A stretch of 49,580 bases of DNA, from contig JAYEJA010000084.1 of the NCBI GenBank assembly GCA_034660395.1, forward strand, positions 1 through 49,580, given 5' to 3'. The notes under the pieces were generated by a model. The model did no database searches, was not told the DNA's origin, and worked only from the letters and a program-made list of their open reading frames with translations. The stretch's first letter is position 1; every line of letters begins with the position of its first letter. Shown here one piece after another: positions 33,329-42,289 of the stretch. This DNA is from JAQVEM01 sp034660395 (GTDB lineage: Bacteria > Actinomycetota > Humimicrobiia > Humimicrobiales > Humimicrobiaceae). Both the position numbers and the translations under genes were made by a program.

Positions 33329-34072
33329 ATGGAAAATATTGTTATTGAAGTTGAAAAGAGAAACGAAAAAGAAATTAAAAATAAGGTATCAAAAAAGTTA
33401 AAGGCTAAGAATTATATACCTGCAGTTGTATATGGTTTAAAAAAAGACCCGGTAAGTATAAAAGTTAAAGAAAAAGAGTTTAAAGATATTGTAAAAGGTA
33501 AGAGCATATACAGTGCAATTTTTAATCTTAAGATGGATAGCAGCAAAAAAAGCAGTAAAGAAACAGTTTTAATAAAGGAATTCCAGAGAGATGCAATTAC
33601 AAGGGAATTTTTACATATTGATTTTTTGAGAATTAAAATGAAGAAGGAAATTGAAACAGCTGTTCCGATTCATATCCTCAACGAGGAGATAGCGGTAGGT
33701 ATAAAGGAAAAGGGCGGTGTACTCCAGCATGGGTTAAGGGAACTGCATATTTCCTGCCTGCCGGTAGATATACCTGATTATATTGGATATGATATAACAG
33801 AGCTGGATATGGGTTCGGCTGTCAGGGTTTCTGATATTAATGTTTCTGATAAAATAAAAATATTAAATGACCCTGAAGAAATAGTTGTTTCAGTAATACA
33901 CCCGACACAGTTAAAAGAAGAAGAAGAAGAAGTAGAAGAAGAAGAGCTTGGAGAAGAAGAGCTTGGAGAAGAAAAGCTTGAAGAGCCGGAAGTAATTGGT
34001 AAGGGTAAGGAAGAACAGGAGCCGGAGGAAGAAAAGGGACACAAGGAAGAAAAAGGCTCCAGTGAAAAATAA
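33329..34072 (+). CDS. rplY: Large ribosomal subunit protein bL25 (Ctc/TL5 type)
   Basis: This is 247 residues long: an N-terminal L25 domain (about 1-95, with YIPAVVYGLKKDPVSIKVKE and FQRDAITREFLHIDFLRIKM), a C-terminal TL5 domain (about 100-190, PIHILNEEIAVGIKEKGG) and a long acidic tail (about 195-247) rich in Glu. It binds 5S rRNA. The two-domain form is called Ctc and is a general-stress protein in Bacillus. The tail is low-complexity and encoded by GAA/GAG repeats. It lies between prs and pth as in other Gram-positive-type genomes. The ribosome site is weak (AAGGTG). Confidence 0.92.
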   Translation: MENIVIEVEKRNEKEIKNKVSKKLKAKNYIPAVVYGLKKDPVSIKVKEKEFKDIVKGKSIYSAIFNLKMDSSKKSSKETVLIKEFQRDAITREFLHIDFLRIKMKKEIETAVPIHILNEEIAVGIKEKGGVLQHGLRELHISCLPVDIPDYIGYDITELDMGSAVRVSDINVSDKIKILNDPEEIVVSVIHPTQLKEEEEEVEEEELGEEELGEEKLEEPEVIGKGKEEQEPEEEKGHKEEKGSSEK

Positions 34073-34077
34073 TTATC

Positions 34078-34635
34078 ATGATTTTAATTGTTGGCCTTGG
34101 CAATCCCGGTAAAAATTATGAATTTACCAGACATAATATAGGTTTTAGAATAGCTGACAGGTTCGCTGGCAAACTTGAGAAGAAAAGCTGTTATCCGAAA
34201 TTTATGTCAATGGTTATTGAATCCTCATTCAGCAATCGCAAGATAATAATCTTAAAGCCGCAGACATTTATGAATAAAAGCGGTGAAGCCGTAGCTTTAT
34301 GCTCCAGTTATTATAAGGATAAAATAAACTCAATGCTTGTAATACATGATGATATCGATATAAGTTTTGGAGATATTGCTTTAAAGAAGGGCGGAGGCAC
34401 AGCCGGCCATAAAGGTCTGGAATCCATAGCGGCAAGTTTGAAGAGCTATGATTTTGATAGGTTGAGATTTGGAGTGGGAAGACCGGCAGGCAGGCAGGAT
34501 GCTTCGGATTTTGTTCTTAAGGAATTCAGCCGAAAAGAAAAGGTAGAAGTTAAGGTCGGGATAGAGAAGTCCGTAGATATTATGGCAGATTATATTACCG
34601 GCGGTATCCAGTATGCCATGAATAAGTATAATTGA
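34078..34635 (+). CDS. pth: Peptidyl-tRNA hydrolase
   Basis: This is 185 residues long. LIVGLGNPGKNYEFTRHNIGF contains the catalytic His19, and Asp in IHDDIDISFGDIALKKGG and KPQTFMNKSGEAV are further signatures. It releases peptides from tRNA after premature drop-off. The gene starts five bases after the bL25 stop and belongs to the same operon. Confidence 0.95.
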   Translation: MILIVGLGNPGKNYEFTRHNIGFRIADRFAGKLEKKSCYPKFMSMVIESSFSNRKIIILKPQTFMNKSGEAVALCSSYYKDKINSMLVIHDDIDISFGDIALKKGGGTAGHKGLESIAASLKSYDFDRLRFGVGRPAGRQDASDFVLKEFSRKEKVEVKVGIEKSVDIMADYITGGIQYAMNKYN

Positions 34636-34854
34636 TTTAAAGTTTTTTATTTATCTTTAATGTTACCCCGGGTAAGTATAATTTATCTCCCGGCAGAGTA
34701 TATCCATTTTTTTTCAATCAGAAATCAATTAACTTTACACTTTTTTAATGAAAGTATTATGTTTCTTTTATAATAGAGAATCAGAAAGCGGTAAAAATTT
34801 TTGTTTTTTTTATATAATAATTTAGCCGTATAGATTTAATTATAGGGATAAAAA

Positions 34855-37800
34855 ATGTTTTTAGAAATTTTTTCATTAGAGAGTCAGTGGAAGAAATTTA
34901 TAGAAAAATATGAAAAGGCAAATACAAACAGAACTAAAGATAGCGGTAAGGGTACTTCTACGCTAATTACCGATGAAAATATATGGCCTTTTATTATAAG
35001 TGCTTTCTACAGTTATTTTAAAGCCCCCCTGCTGGTAGTTACGTCAACACTGGAAAGTGCCACCGAGCTGGAGCAGGAAATAAACTGCATTATTCCCGGG
35101 GTAAGAGTATTAAGGTTTCCAAGTATAGGAAACAGTATTTTTTATAAGAACAAAGTTACCCCTTCAGGGAATATCATAGAGAGACTCAGGGTTATTAAAA
35201 ATTTAATTGATAACAAAGGGGCAAGTAAGTTCTTAATAATAGCTACCAGTAATTCCCTGCTGAACATGATGCCTTCTTTAAAGGTCAATGAAGTAAAAAG
35301 AAATATTAGTAAGATATCAGGGGGTATGGAATATGGCAGGGATAGGTTAATAAAGGAGCTTTCATTAAGCGGCTATGAAAGAGTGGATAAAGTTTATGAC
35401 CGTGGAGAATATAGTGTAAGAGGAGAGGTTGTTGATATATTTGACGTGACCTGTAAGCATCCTGTAAGGGTAGATTTTATTGGTGATGAAGTAGAAAAAG
35501 TATTTTTTTATGATACTATGAATCAGAAGCCTGTTAAGCATTTAAAAAGTAAATCGATTTTTCCGAATATCAATCCCTGGAAAATAGAAAAAAATGTCAG
35601 CGGCGGACCTGCCGGTGGAACTGTGACTCTTATTGACTTATTGAAAAAAGAAATCGGGGATTTCTCTGTCATATTCTGTGATCCAGAAGAAATTTATTTA
35701 AAAATAAGAAGTGATATAGATATTCTTAAAAGAATCTTCAGGAAAGATAAGGACATACTTGTAAATAACGGCAAAGTTTTAGAGGAATTCTATCTTGCCG
35801 GGGAAGATTTTCTTGAATTAAATGATTATTTTAGGAAGTTGAATTTAGTTTCTAATAGAGAACGTAATTTACACAGGGATAAGTTCAGTCTGGGTAAGGT
35901 AGAAAGGCAGAAAAAGAGCTGCGGCAGTTCCAGAGAATTTATCCGCAATGTTAAAAAAGACCTGAGGAGTACAGGGAAAATCCTTATCTCCATAAATGCG
36001 AAGGAAAGAATAAAGAAAATAGAGGAGCTCTTTTTAAATAATTCTATTTCCTATAGCCATCTTAAGTATAAGAAGGATTTCAGGTATGACTTACTTGAGC
36101 CGGGTGTTGTGAACATATTCGGAAAGCGTCTTTACAGGGGCTTCCGTTCAAGGAAAATATCATTATACGGCGAGCTTGATATTTATGAGCAGATGAAGCA
36201 GATTCCCGGCAGAGGGGTTCTAACCGGAAAAAGGCCGGTGTATTTCAGTCCCGGCGAATATGTAGTTCATAAGGCCCACGGAATAGGCAGATATGTTGAT
36301 ATTGTTTCAAAACAGGTTGGAGGTTTTAAAAGGGAGTATTTTTTAATAGAGTATGCCGGAAATGATAAATTATATATCCCTACCTGGCAGGCAGACCGTG
36401 TTAACAGATATATTGGTTCAAAGAACCCGACAGTAACTTCGATTACTTCCAGACAGTGGGATGGCATTAAAAAAAGGGTGAGAAGATCCGTCCGTAAGCT
36501 GGCTCTTGATATTACTGCGCTATATGCAAAAAGGAATTCTGCAAGCGGTTATGCTTTTCCTGAAGACAGTCCCTGGCAGAGGCAGATAGAAGATTCATTT
36601 CCCTTCAGGGAGACTCCTGACCAGATTAAAGCGATAAATCATGTTAAAGATGCCATGAAAAAGCAAAAGCCAATGGATATTCTGGTTATTGGAGATGTAG
36701 GATTTGGAAAAACAGAGGTGGCAATAAGAGCAGCTTTTAAGGCAATAGAGAGCGGGAAACAGGTATTGCTGCTGGTTCCCACTACAATTCTTGCTGACCA
36801 GCATTATTATAACTTCAGCAAGAGATATAAAAACTATCCTGTTATCCTTGAGGTGATGAGCAGGTTTAAAACCGGAAAGGAGCAGAAAGAAGTAATAAAG
36901 GGCTTTCGTGAGGGTAAAGTAGATATGGTTATTGGAACGCACCGTATTTTACAGGAGGATTTAAAACCGAAAGATCTTGGGCTGATTATTATAGATGAGG
37001 AACAGAGATTCGGGGTAAACAGCAAAGAAAAAATAAAGTTATTAAAAACGGATGTCGATGTGTTAACTTTAAGTGCAACGCCCATCCCGAGGACTTTATA
37101 TATGTCTTTATCGGGAATAAGGAATATGGTACTGATAGAAACTCATCCAGAGGGAAGGAGCCCGGTAAAAACTTTTGTGGGTGAAACCAATTACGGCGTT
37201 ATAAAAACAGCTCTGGAAAGGGAGCTGGCAAGGGCGGGGCAGGCATACTATGTCTATAACCGAATATCCGGTATAGACAATAAGAAAGCTCAGCTTCAGC
37301 AAATTCTTCCCCATGCTAAAATAGCGCTGACACACGGGCAGATGGAAGGAAGCAAAATAGAAAAGGTAATGAGGGAATTTATAGATAAAAAATATGACAT
37401 ATTGCTTACCACCTCTATAATAGAGTCCGGAATGGATATTGAGAATGTAAATACCCTTATGGTGGAAAATTCCCATCTTTTTGGATTGTCGCAGCTGTAT
37501 CAGTTAAGGGGAAGGGTGGGAAGGTCTTCTGAAATAGCATATGCATATTTTTTCTATCCGGGCAGGAAGAGTATGAATTTTAAGGCATTTCAGAGGCTTA
37601 AAACATTATCTGAATATACCGACCTTGGTTCCGGTTATAATATAGCTATGAGGGACCTTGAGATAAGGGGTGCAGGTGAAATACTTGGACCGAGACAGCA
37701 CGGTCATATAAACAGTGTCGGTTTTGATATGTACTGTCAGATTATAAAGGAAGAAATAGGCAAACTTAAAGGCATGAAAATTGAAGAAGATATAGATGTT

Positions 37801-38223
37801 CAGATTGAGCTTCCGGCCAGTGCATATATACCAAAAAGTTATATTGGAAATGAGAGCGATAGAATAAATATTTATAAAATACTGGGGAATGCTAAGAGTC
37901 TTGACGAGATAGATAAAATTAAAAAGGAAATAGTCCTGAAATATGGTAATATACCAGCGGTTATTAAAAATCTTATAAATATTTCTAAAATCAAATATTT
38001 GATGAAGAAATCAGGAATAGAGAAGATTGCTTATTTAAAGAGCAGGGGCATTTATCTTAAAAAAGTAAATATGAGTTTGAAAAAAGCCGGTGAAATGACC
38101 GGAGAAAATAGTAATTTACTATATGAACCGGCCCTTAAAACTGTGACAATAAAAAATGTTGACAAAAACATTAATTTAGATTTAGTCTTAAACAATCTAA
38201 ATGGTATAATAAAATTTATGTAA
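34855..38223 (+). CDS. mfd: Transcription-repair coupling factor Mfd
   Basis: This is 1122 residues long. An N-terminal UvrB-like region (about 1-330) is followed by a CarD-like RNA-polymerase-interaction domain (about 465-530, EYVVHKAHGIGRYVDIV), then the translocase: Walker A GDVGFGKTE (about 613), DEEQ Walker B (about 714-717), LSATPIPRTLYMSLSGIR, and the helicase C half with LRGRVGRSSEIAYAYFFYPG. A C-terminal TRCF domain completes it. It removes stalled RNA polymerase and recruits UvrA. A 219-base AT-rich gap with a possible promoter (TTTACA at 34734) separates it from pth. The ribosome site is AGGGA. Confidence 0.96.
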   Translation: MFLEIFSLESQWKKFIEKYEKANTNRTKDSGKGTSTLITDENIWPFIISAFYSYFKAPLLVVTSTLESATELEQEINCIIPGVRVLRFPSIGNSIFYKNKVTPSGNIIERLRVIKNLIDNKGASKFLIIATSNSLLNMMPSLKVNEVKRNISKISGGMEYGRDRLIKELSLSGYERVDKVYDRGEYSVRGEVVDIFDVTCKHPVRVDFIGDEVEKVFFYDTMNQKPVKHLKSKSIFPNINPWKIEKNVSGGPAGGTVTLIDLLKKEIGDFSVIFCDPEEIYLKIRSDIDILKRIFRKDKDILVNNGKVLEEFYLAGEDFLELNDYFRKLNLVSNRERNLHRDKFSLGKVERQKKSCGSSREFIRNVKKDLRSTGKILISINAKERIKKIEELFLNNSISYSHLKYKKDFRYDLLEPGVVNIFGKRLYRGFRSRKISLYGELDIYEQMKQIPGRGVLTGKRPVYFSPGEYVVHKAHGIGRYVDIVSKQVGGFKREYFLIEYAGNDKLYIPTWQADRVNRYIGSKNPTVTSITSRQWDGIKKRVRRSVRKLALDITALYAKRNSASGYAFPEDSPWQRQIEDSFPFRETPDQIKAINHVKDAMKKQKPMDILVIGDVGFGKTEVAIRAAFKAIESGKQVLLLVPTTILADQHYYNFSKRYKNYPVILEVMSRFKTGKEQKEVIKGFREGKVDMVIGTHRILQEDLKPKDLGLIIIDEEQRFGVNSKEKIKLLKTDVDVLTLSATPIPRTLYMSLSGIRNMVLIETHPEGRSPVKTFVGETNYGVIKTALERELARAGQAYYVYNRISGIDNKKAQLQQILPHAKIALTHGQMEGSKIEKVMREFIDKKYDILLTTSIIESGMDIENVNTLMVENSHLFGLSQLYQLRGRVGRSSEIAYAYFFYPGRKSMNFKAFQRLKTLSEYTDLGSGYNIAMRDLEIRGAGEILGPRQHGHINSVGFDMYCQIIKEEIGKLKGMKIEEDIDVQIELPASAYIPKSYIGNESDRINIYKILGNAKSLDEIDKIKKEIVLKYGNIPAVIKNLINISKIKYLMKKSGIEKIAYLKSRGIYLKKVNMSLKKAGEMTGENSNLLYEPALKTVTIKNVDKNINLDLVLNNLNGIIKFM

Positions 38224-38251
38224 TATCTATTATAAAGAAGGAAGGTTAAGT

Positions 38252-39268
38252 TTGAAGCGAAGCATTATATTTATTTTTATGTTATTTATTATTTCCCTGC
38301 TCTTTGCGGGCTGCAGTAAGACGGCGGCAACGGTGGACGGGGAGAAAATAAGCCAGAAGGAAGTAGATGAGTTTACCGAGATTGTGAAAAACCAGGATGA
38401 AACTGGCGAGTTTTACTCGAGTGAAGAACAAATAAATCAGCTAGAAGCGGATATAATTGACTCGCTAATTGTTATAGAGTTAATTGAAAAATATGCTGGA
38501 GAAAATAGTATAAATGTAACTGATGAAGAAATTGATGAACAGGTTCAATCAATGATTGAAGATTATCAGTCGGAGGAGGAATTTGAAGAAGCTCTGAAGG
38601 AAATGGGCATGAGTAGAGAATTCCTGGCAGGTGAAGTAAGAAGCAGGTTACTTGGCAATAAGGTTTATGAGGCTGTTACAGAAGGTACCAGTGTTACCGA
38701 TTCGGATGTAGAACAGTATTATGAGGATAATAAGGATACCGATTTTTTAGTCCCGGCAAGTATTGAGGCAGCTCATATACTTGCAATTTTTCCGTGGAAT
38801 GTTTCCGGTTCAGGGGAAAGTGAAAGCGAAGAAGGAAAAGGAGTCGCCAGGGAAAAAATAGAGGAGGTAAGGCAAAAATTAGATGAGGGCGAAAACTTTG
38901 AGGAAGTTGCGGGACTTTATTCCGATGATGTAGGTACTGCCGAGGATGGCGGATATCTTGGTTATGTAAGCGAAGGACAGATGGTTGAGGAATTTAATGA
39001 TGCGTTATTTTCTCTTGATGAGGGTGAAGTGAGTGACATCGTGGAAACGGAATACGGGTTTCATATTATAAAGGCCTATGAATACAGGGAAGAATATATT
39101 CAGGAATTTGAGGAAGTTGAAGAATCAATAAGGGAATTTCTTTTAAGTTCATATAAGGGAGCTGAATGGGAAGATTTTATTTATTCTTTAATAAATGAAG
39201 CTGATATTGAATATTTTAGTGATGTTGAAGGTAGTCTGGTTAACACCAGCGCTGGAGAAGAAAGTTAA
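38252..39268 (+). CDS. Parvulin-type peptidyl-prolyl isomerase lipoprotein (PrsA/SurA-like)
   Basis: The TTG start at 38252 is decided by AAGGAAGG six bases upstream and by the signal peptide MKRSIIFIFMLFIISLLFAGC, with a lipobox LFAGC. The protein (338 residues) has a SurA-N-type chaperone region (about 25-165), then a rotamase domain (about 170-275) with AAHILAIF, DDVGTAEDGGYLGYV and ETEYGFHIIKAY. It assists folding of exported proteins outside the membrane. It lies between mfd and mazG; in Gram-positive-type genomes a PrsA-like gene there is common. The MazG start overlaps the stop. Confidence 0.9.
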   Translation: MKRSIIFIFMLFIISLLFAGCSKTAATVDGEKISQKEVDEFTEIVKNQDETGEFYSSEEQINQLEADIIDSLIVIELIEKYAGENSINVTDEEIDEQVQSMIEDYQSEEEFEEALKEMGMSREFLAGEVRSRLLGNKVYEAVTEGTSVTDSDVEQYYEDNKDTDFLVPASIEAAHILAIFPWNVSGSGESESEEGKGVAREKIEEVRQKLDEGENFEEVAGLYSDDVGTAEDGGYLGYVSEGQMVEEFNDALFSLDEGEVSDIVETEYGFHIIKAYEYREEYIQEFEEVEESIREFLLSSYKGAEWEDFIYSLINEADIEYFSDVEGSLVNTSAGEES

Positions 39269-40107
39269 TGGATTTTCAATTGAACAGTGAAGATATTAGT
39301 AATATAGATAAAATAAATGACAGCAGCACACTTTTTTCTATTCTCTTAAATGTAATGGTAAAGCTGAGATCTCCTGATGGCTGCATGTGGGACAGGGAGC
39401 AAAATCATAAGACCATTAAAAAAAACCTGATAGAAGAAACTTACGAAGCTGTTGAGAGCATAGACAATGATGATTTTAACGGATTGAAAGAGGAATTAGG
39501 TGATTTGCTGCTCCAGGTTGTTTTTCATAGCCAGATTGCGGCGGAGAGCAATAGGTTCGATATAAATGCAGTTTTACGCGGGATTATAAGCAAGCTTGTA
39601 AGAAGGCACCCCCATGTGTTTGGTGAAGTTGTTGTAAAGAATAGCAGGGAAATACTTGAAAAATGGGAAGAAATCAAGAAAAAAGAAAGGAAGAAAAAAG
39701 CTGAGAAGTCAGATTCCATATTTAGCGGAATTCCTAAATCTCTGCCTTCGCTCCATTTTGCCTATGAAGTGCAGAACAGAGCTTCAAGACTTGGATTTGA
39801 CTGGGATGATACAGCCGGTATATTCGATAAGGTTGAAGAGGAGCTGGATGAGTTAAAAGAAGAGATAGACAAAAAAAGCAAGAGCCGTATCACGGATGAA
39901 ATTGGGGATGCACTTTTCACCATAGTAAATTTTGCAAGACATTCAGGCATGGATTGTGAAGAAAGCCTGCGCGAGTCCAGCAAGAAATTTATAAAGCGTT
40001 TTGATTTTATGGAAAAATATGCGGAAGAGAATAATCTGGATTTTAAAAAGTTGCCTATGAAAGAAAAAGATAAGCTATGGGAGCTTGCAAAAAGTAAACT
40101 TTCATAA
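39268..40107 (+). CDS. mazG: Nucleoside triphosphate pyrophosphohydrolase MazG
   Basis: This is 279 residues long with two MazG domains. Domain 1 (about 25-135) has SPDGCMWDREQNHKTIKKNL, then EETYEAVESIDNDDFNGLKEELGDLL. Domain 2 (about 160-275) has ASRLGFDWDDTAG, EELDELKEEIDKKS and DEIGDALFTIVNFARH. These acidic EExxE/ExxD clusters bind magnesium; the enzyme hydrolyses NTPs to NMP and pyrophosphate. Its ATG overlaps the stop of the parvulin gene (TAATG), so translation is probably coupled. Confidence 0.93.
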   Translation: MDFQLNSEDISNIDKINDSSTLFSILLNVMVKLRSPDGCMWDREQNHKTIKKNLIEETYEAVESIDNDDFNGLKEELGDLLLQVVFHSQIAAESNRFDINAVLRGIISKLVRRHPHVFGEVVVKNSREILEKWEEIKKKERKKKAEKSDSIFSGIPKSLPSLHFAYEVQNRASRLGFDWDDTAGIFDKVEEELDELKEEIDKKSKSRITDEIGDALFTIVNFARHSGMDCEESLRESSKKFIKRFDFMEKYAEENNLDFKKLPMKEKDKLWELAKSKLS

Positions 40108-40115
40108 GAAAAACC

Positions 40116-41579
40116 ATGAAAAATACCATGCGAAAAACCAAAATAATATGCACTATTGGACCTGCAACTAAAAATGAAGCGATCTTAAAAAGAATGATAA
40201 AAGGCGGGATGGATATAGCAAGAATCAATACTTCGCATAGTGATTCGGATGAAGTTATTGAGCTGGTTGGTAAAATAAGAGAAATTTCACAAAAGTATAA
40301 TAAAAATACAGCAATTATGCTGGACCTCCAGGGACCTAAAATCAGGATAGGGCAGCTAAGGGATAAAATAAATCTTTACAGGAAGCAAAAAGTTATTTTT
40401 ACTACAGAGGATAAAAGTGATTTAGATTATTCCGGTGATAACATTATAATTAATGTTACTTATAAAAAATTTACACAAGATATTAAAAAAGGTACCCCTA
40501 TTTATATTGATGACGGCCTTGTTGAATGCAGGGTGCTGGAGGTAAATAAAACAAAAAAATTTGCTGTCTGTGAGGTTGTAACAGGGGGTCTGCTGAGGTC
40601 GTATAAAGGTATTAACCTGCCCGGTGTTACTATAAGTATAGATTCGGTTACTGAAAAAGATATAAAATTCCTGAACCTGGGCCTGGAACTAGGGGTGGAT
40701 TTTATAGCCCAGTCTTTTGTAAGGGATTCCCGTGATGTAGAAAAAATTAAAAAAATAGTGAAAAAGAAAAATGGCCATGCAATGATTATAGCTAAAATTG
40801 AAAAGCATGAAGCAGTTAAAAATTTTGATAGTATATTAAATTCGGCAGATGCTATTATGGTTGCAAGGGGGGATCTGGGTATTGAGATTGATGCCGAGGA
40901 TATTCCACATCTGCAGAAAGGGTTTATAACCAGGGCTAATATGGCAGGGAAACCGGTAATAACTGCCACACAGATGCTTGATTCCATGATGAGAAATCCA
41001 AGACCGACAAGAGCAGAAGTAAGCGATGTTGCCAATGCGATTATAGACGGCTCGGATGCAGCTATGCTTTCAGGAGAGACTGCAATAGGTAAGTATCCCC
41101 TGAAGTCCCTGGAAATGATGATAAGAATAATAAAAAAAACCGAAGTCTCACTGGATTATGAGGTACTGGCGCGAAATAATGCAATTGAGAGAAAGAAAAA
41201 GGGAATTTGCCGTGAAACTATTACAGATGCGATAAGCTTTGCCGCAGTGGAAGTTGCAAGAATATTAAATGCAAGGGCTATTATTTCCTCTACTGAATCA
41301 GGCCATACTGCAAGGCAGGTTTCAAAAAATAAGCCGCGCAGCATGATAATAGGGGCAAGTTCCAATGACCGGGTAGTAAGGCAGCTTATGATTAGCCGGG
41401 GCGTTATTCCGGTTAAAACAAGGAAAGCTGAGAATATAGATATGATGATTGATGAATCTATAAATGCCCCCAAAAAACTTAAATATATAAGTAACGGAGA
41501 TAGGGTTGTAATTACGGCCGGTGTTCTGGTAAATAAACCCGGCAGTACAAATTTTATAAATGTCAGAGAAGTTAAATAA
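40116..41579 (+). CDS. pyk: Pyruvate kinase
   Basis: This is 487 residues long, normal size for the class without the extra PEP-utiliser domain. It opens RKTKIICTIGPATKNEAIL. The catalytic signature IIAKIEKHEAV, MVARGDLGIEI and ITATQMLDSMMRNPRPTRAE are present, and SGETAIGKYP follows. It makes pyruvate and ATP. The usual RxNFSHG element reads ARINTSHSD here, a modest substitution. The gene follows mazG by eight bases and is probably in the same operon. The alternative ATG at 40128 is possible. Confidence 0.95.
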   Translation: MKNTMRKTKIICTIGPATKNEAILKRMIKGGMDIARINTSHSDSDEVIELVGKIREISQKYNKNTAIMLDLQGPKIRIGQLRDKINLYRKQKVIFTTEDKSDLDYSGDNIIINVTYKKFTQDIKKGTPIYIDDGLVECRVLEVNKTKKFAVCEVVTGGLLRSYKGINLPGVTISIDSVTEKDIKFLNLGLELGVDFIAQSFVRDSRDVEKIKKIVKKKNGHAMIIAKIEKHEAVKNFDSILNSADAIMVARGDLGIEIDAEDIPHLQKGFITRANMAGKPVITATQMLDSMMRNPRPTRAEVSDVANAIIDGSDAAMLSGETAIGKYPLKSLEMMIRIIKKTEVSLDYEVLARNNAIERKKKGICRETITDAISFAAVEVARILNARAIISSTESGHTARQVSKNKPRSMIIGASSNDRVVRQLMISRGVIPVKTRKAENIDMMIDESINAPKKLKYISNGDRVVITAGVLVNKPGSTNFINVREVK

Positions 41580-41622
41580 CTATTGAACCAGGCCTGCAGG
41601 TATGATGGTAATATTACACTTT

Positions 41623-42285
41623 TTATTCTTCCGTAAACCTCAGCTTTTTTAAAAGCTTATTTTCACCGATTAATGTGAGAACGTCATCTTTCTGGAATCT
41701 ATAATTAATGTCCGGAGGAGCTATAATTTCATTTTTCTTATTCTTTAAACTGATTATGGTTACACCATATTTTTTCCTTAAATTAAGCTCTATCAGGTTT
41801 TTCCCCACTATTATTTCAGGTGTTGGTATTTCAATTATACTTATATCCGGACTAACTCTCAGGAAATCAATAATATTTGAGCTTACAAGACTTTTTGCAA
41901 CCCTTTCTCCCATATCTTTTTCCGGATAAGCTATGATATCCGCCCCGACTTTTGAAAGAACCCTTCCCTGTGTTTTTGTTCCTGCTTTTGCGATTATCTT
42001 TTTGGCCCCTTTTTCTTTGAGTAAAAGGGTTACCAGTATTGAATTCTGTATATACTTCTCACCAATGCAAACAATAACTGCTTCATAATCAGATATGCCC
42101 ATGGATTCAAGTATATCCGCATCTGTAGCATCACATTTTATTACATCTGCTATTTGTTCGGAAACTCTCTGTATTCTTTCTTCGGACTGGTCCAGACCAA
42201 CGACGCTGTGCCCGGCCTCGGTAAGTGTCCAGGCAACACTTGCTCCAAATCTTCCCAGTCCTATTACTAAAAACTGTTTTTTCAT
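41623..42285 (-). CDS. ktrA: Potassium uptake regulatory subunit (KtrA/TrkA, RCK)
   Basis: This is 220 residues long, the normal KtrA size: an RCK N-terminal Rossmann domain with VIGLGRFGASVAWTL, an acidic residue in SVVGLDQSEE, and CDATDADILESMG, followed by a C-terminal RCK-C domain (about 140-215). It binds ATP/ADP (and in some species c-di-AMP) to gate the partner channel. It starts four bases after the KtrB gene on the minus strand, so the two form one operon. Confidence 0.93.
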   Translation of the reverse strand: MKKQFLVIGLGRFGASVAWTLTEAGHSVVGLDQSEERIQRVSEQIADVIKCDATDADILESMGISDYEAVIVCIGEKYIQNSILVTLLLKEKGAKKIIAKAGTKTQGRVLSKVGADIIAYPEKDMGERVAKSLVSSNIIDFLRVSPDISIIEIPTPEIIVGKNLIELNLRKKYGVTIISLKNKKNEIIAPPDINYRFQKDDVLTLIGENKLLKKLRFTEE

Positions 42286-42289
42286 TTTA

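Noticed and set aside
33778..34103. Open frames on the minus strand inside the bL25 gene
   Set aside because: They are low-complexity Ser/Pro/Leu mirrors of the acidic GAA-rich tail.
34734..34774. Promoter-like boxes upstream of mfd (TTTACA, TATTAT, TATAAT)
   Set aside because: Spacings of 15 and about 29 bases do not fit a standard promoter well; mentioned only as a possibility.
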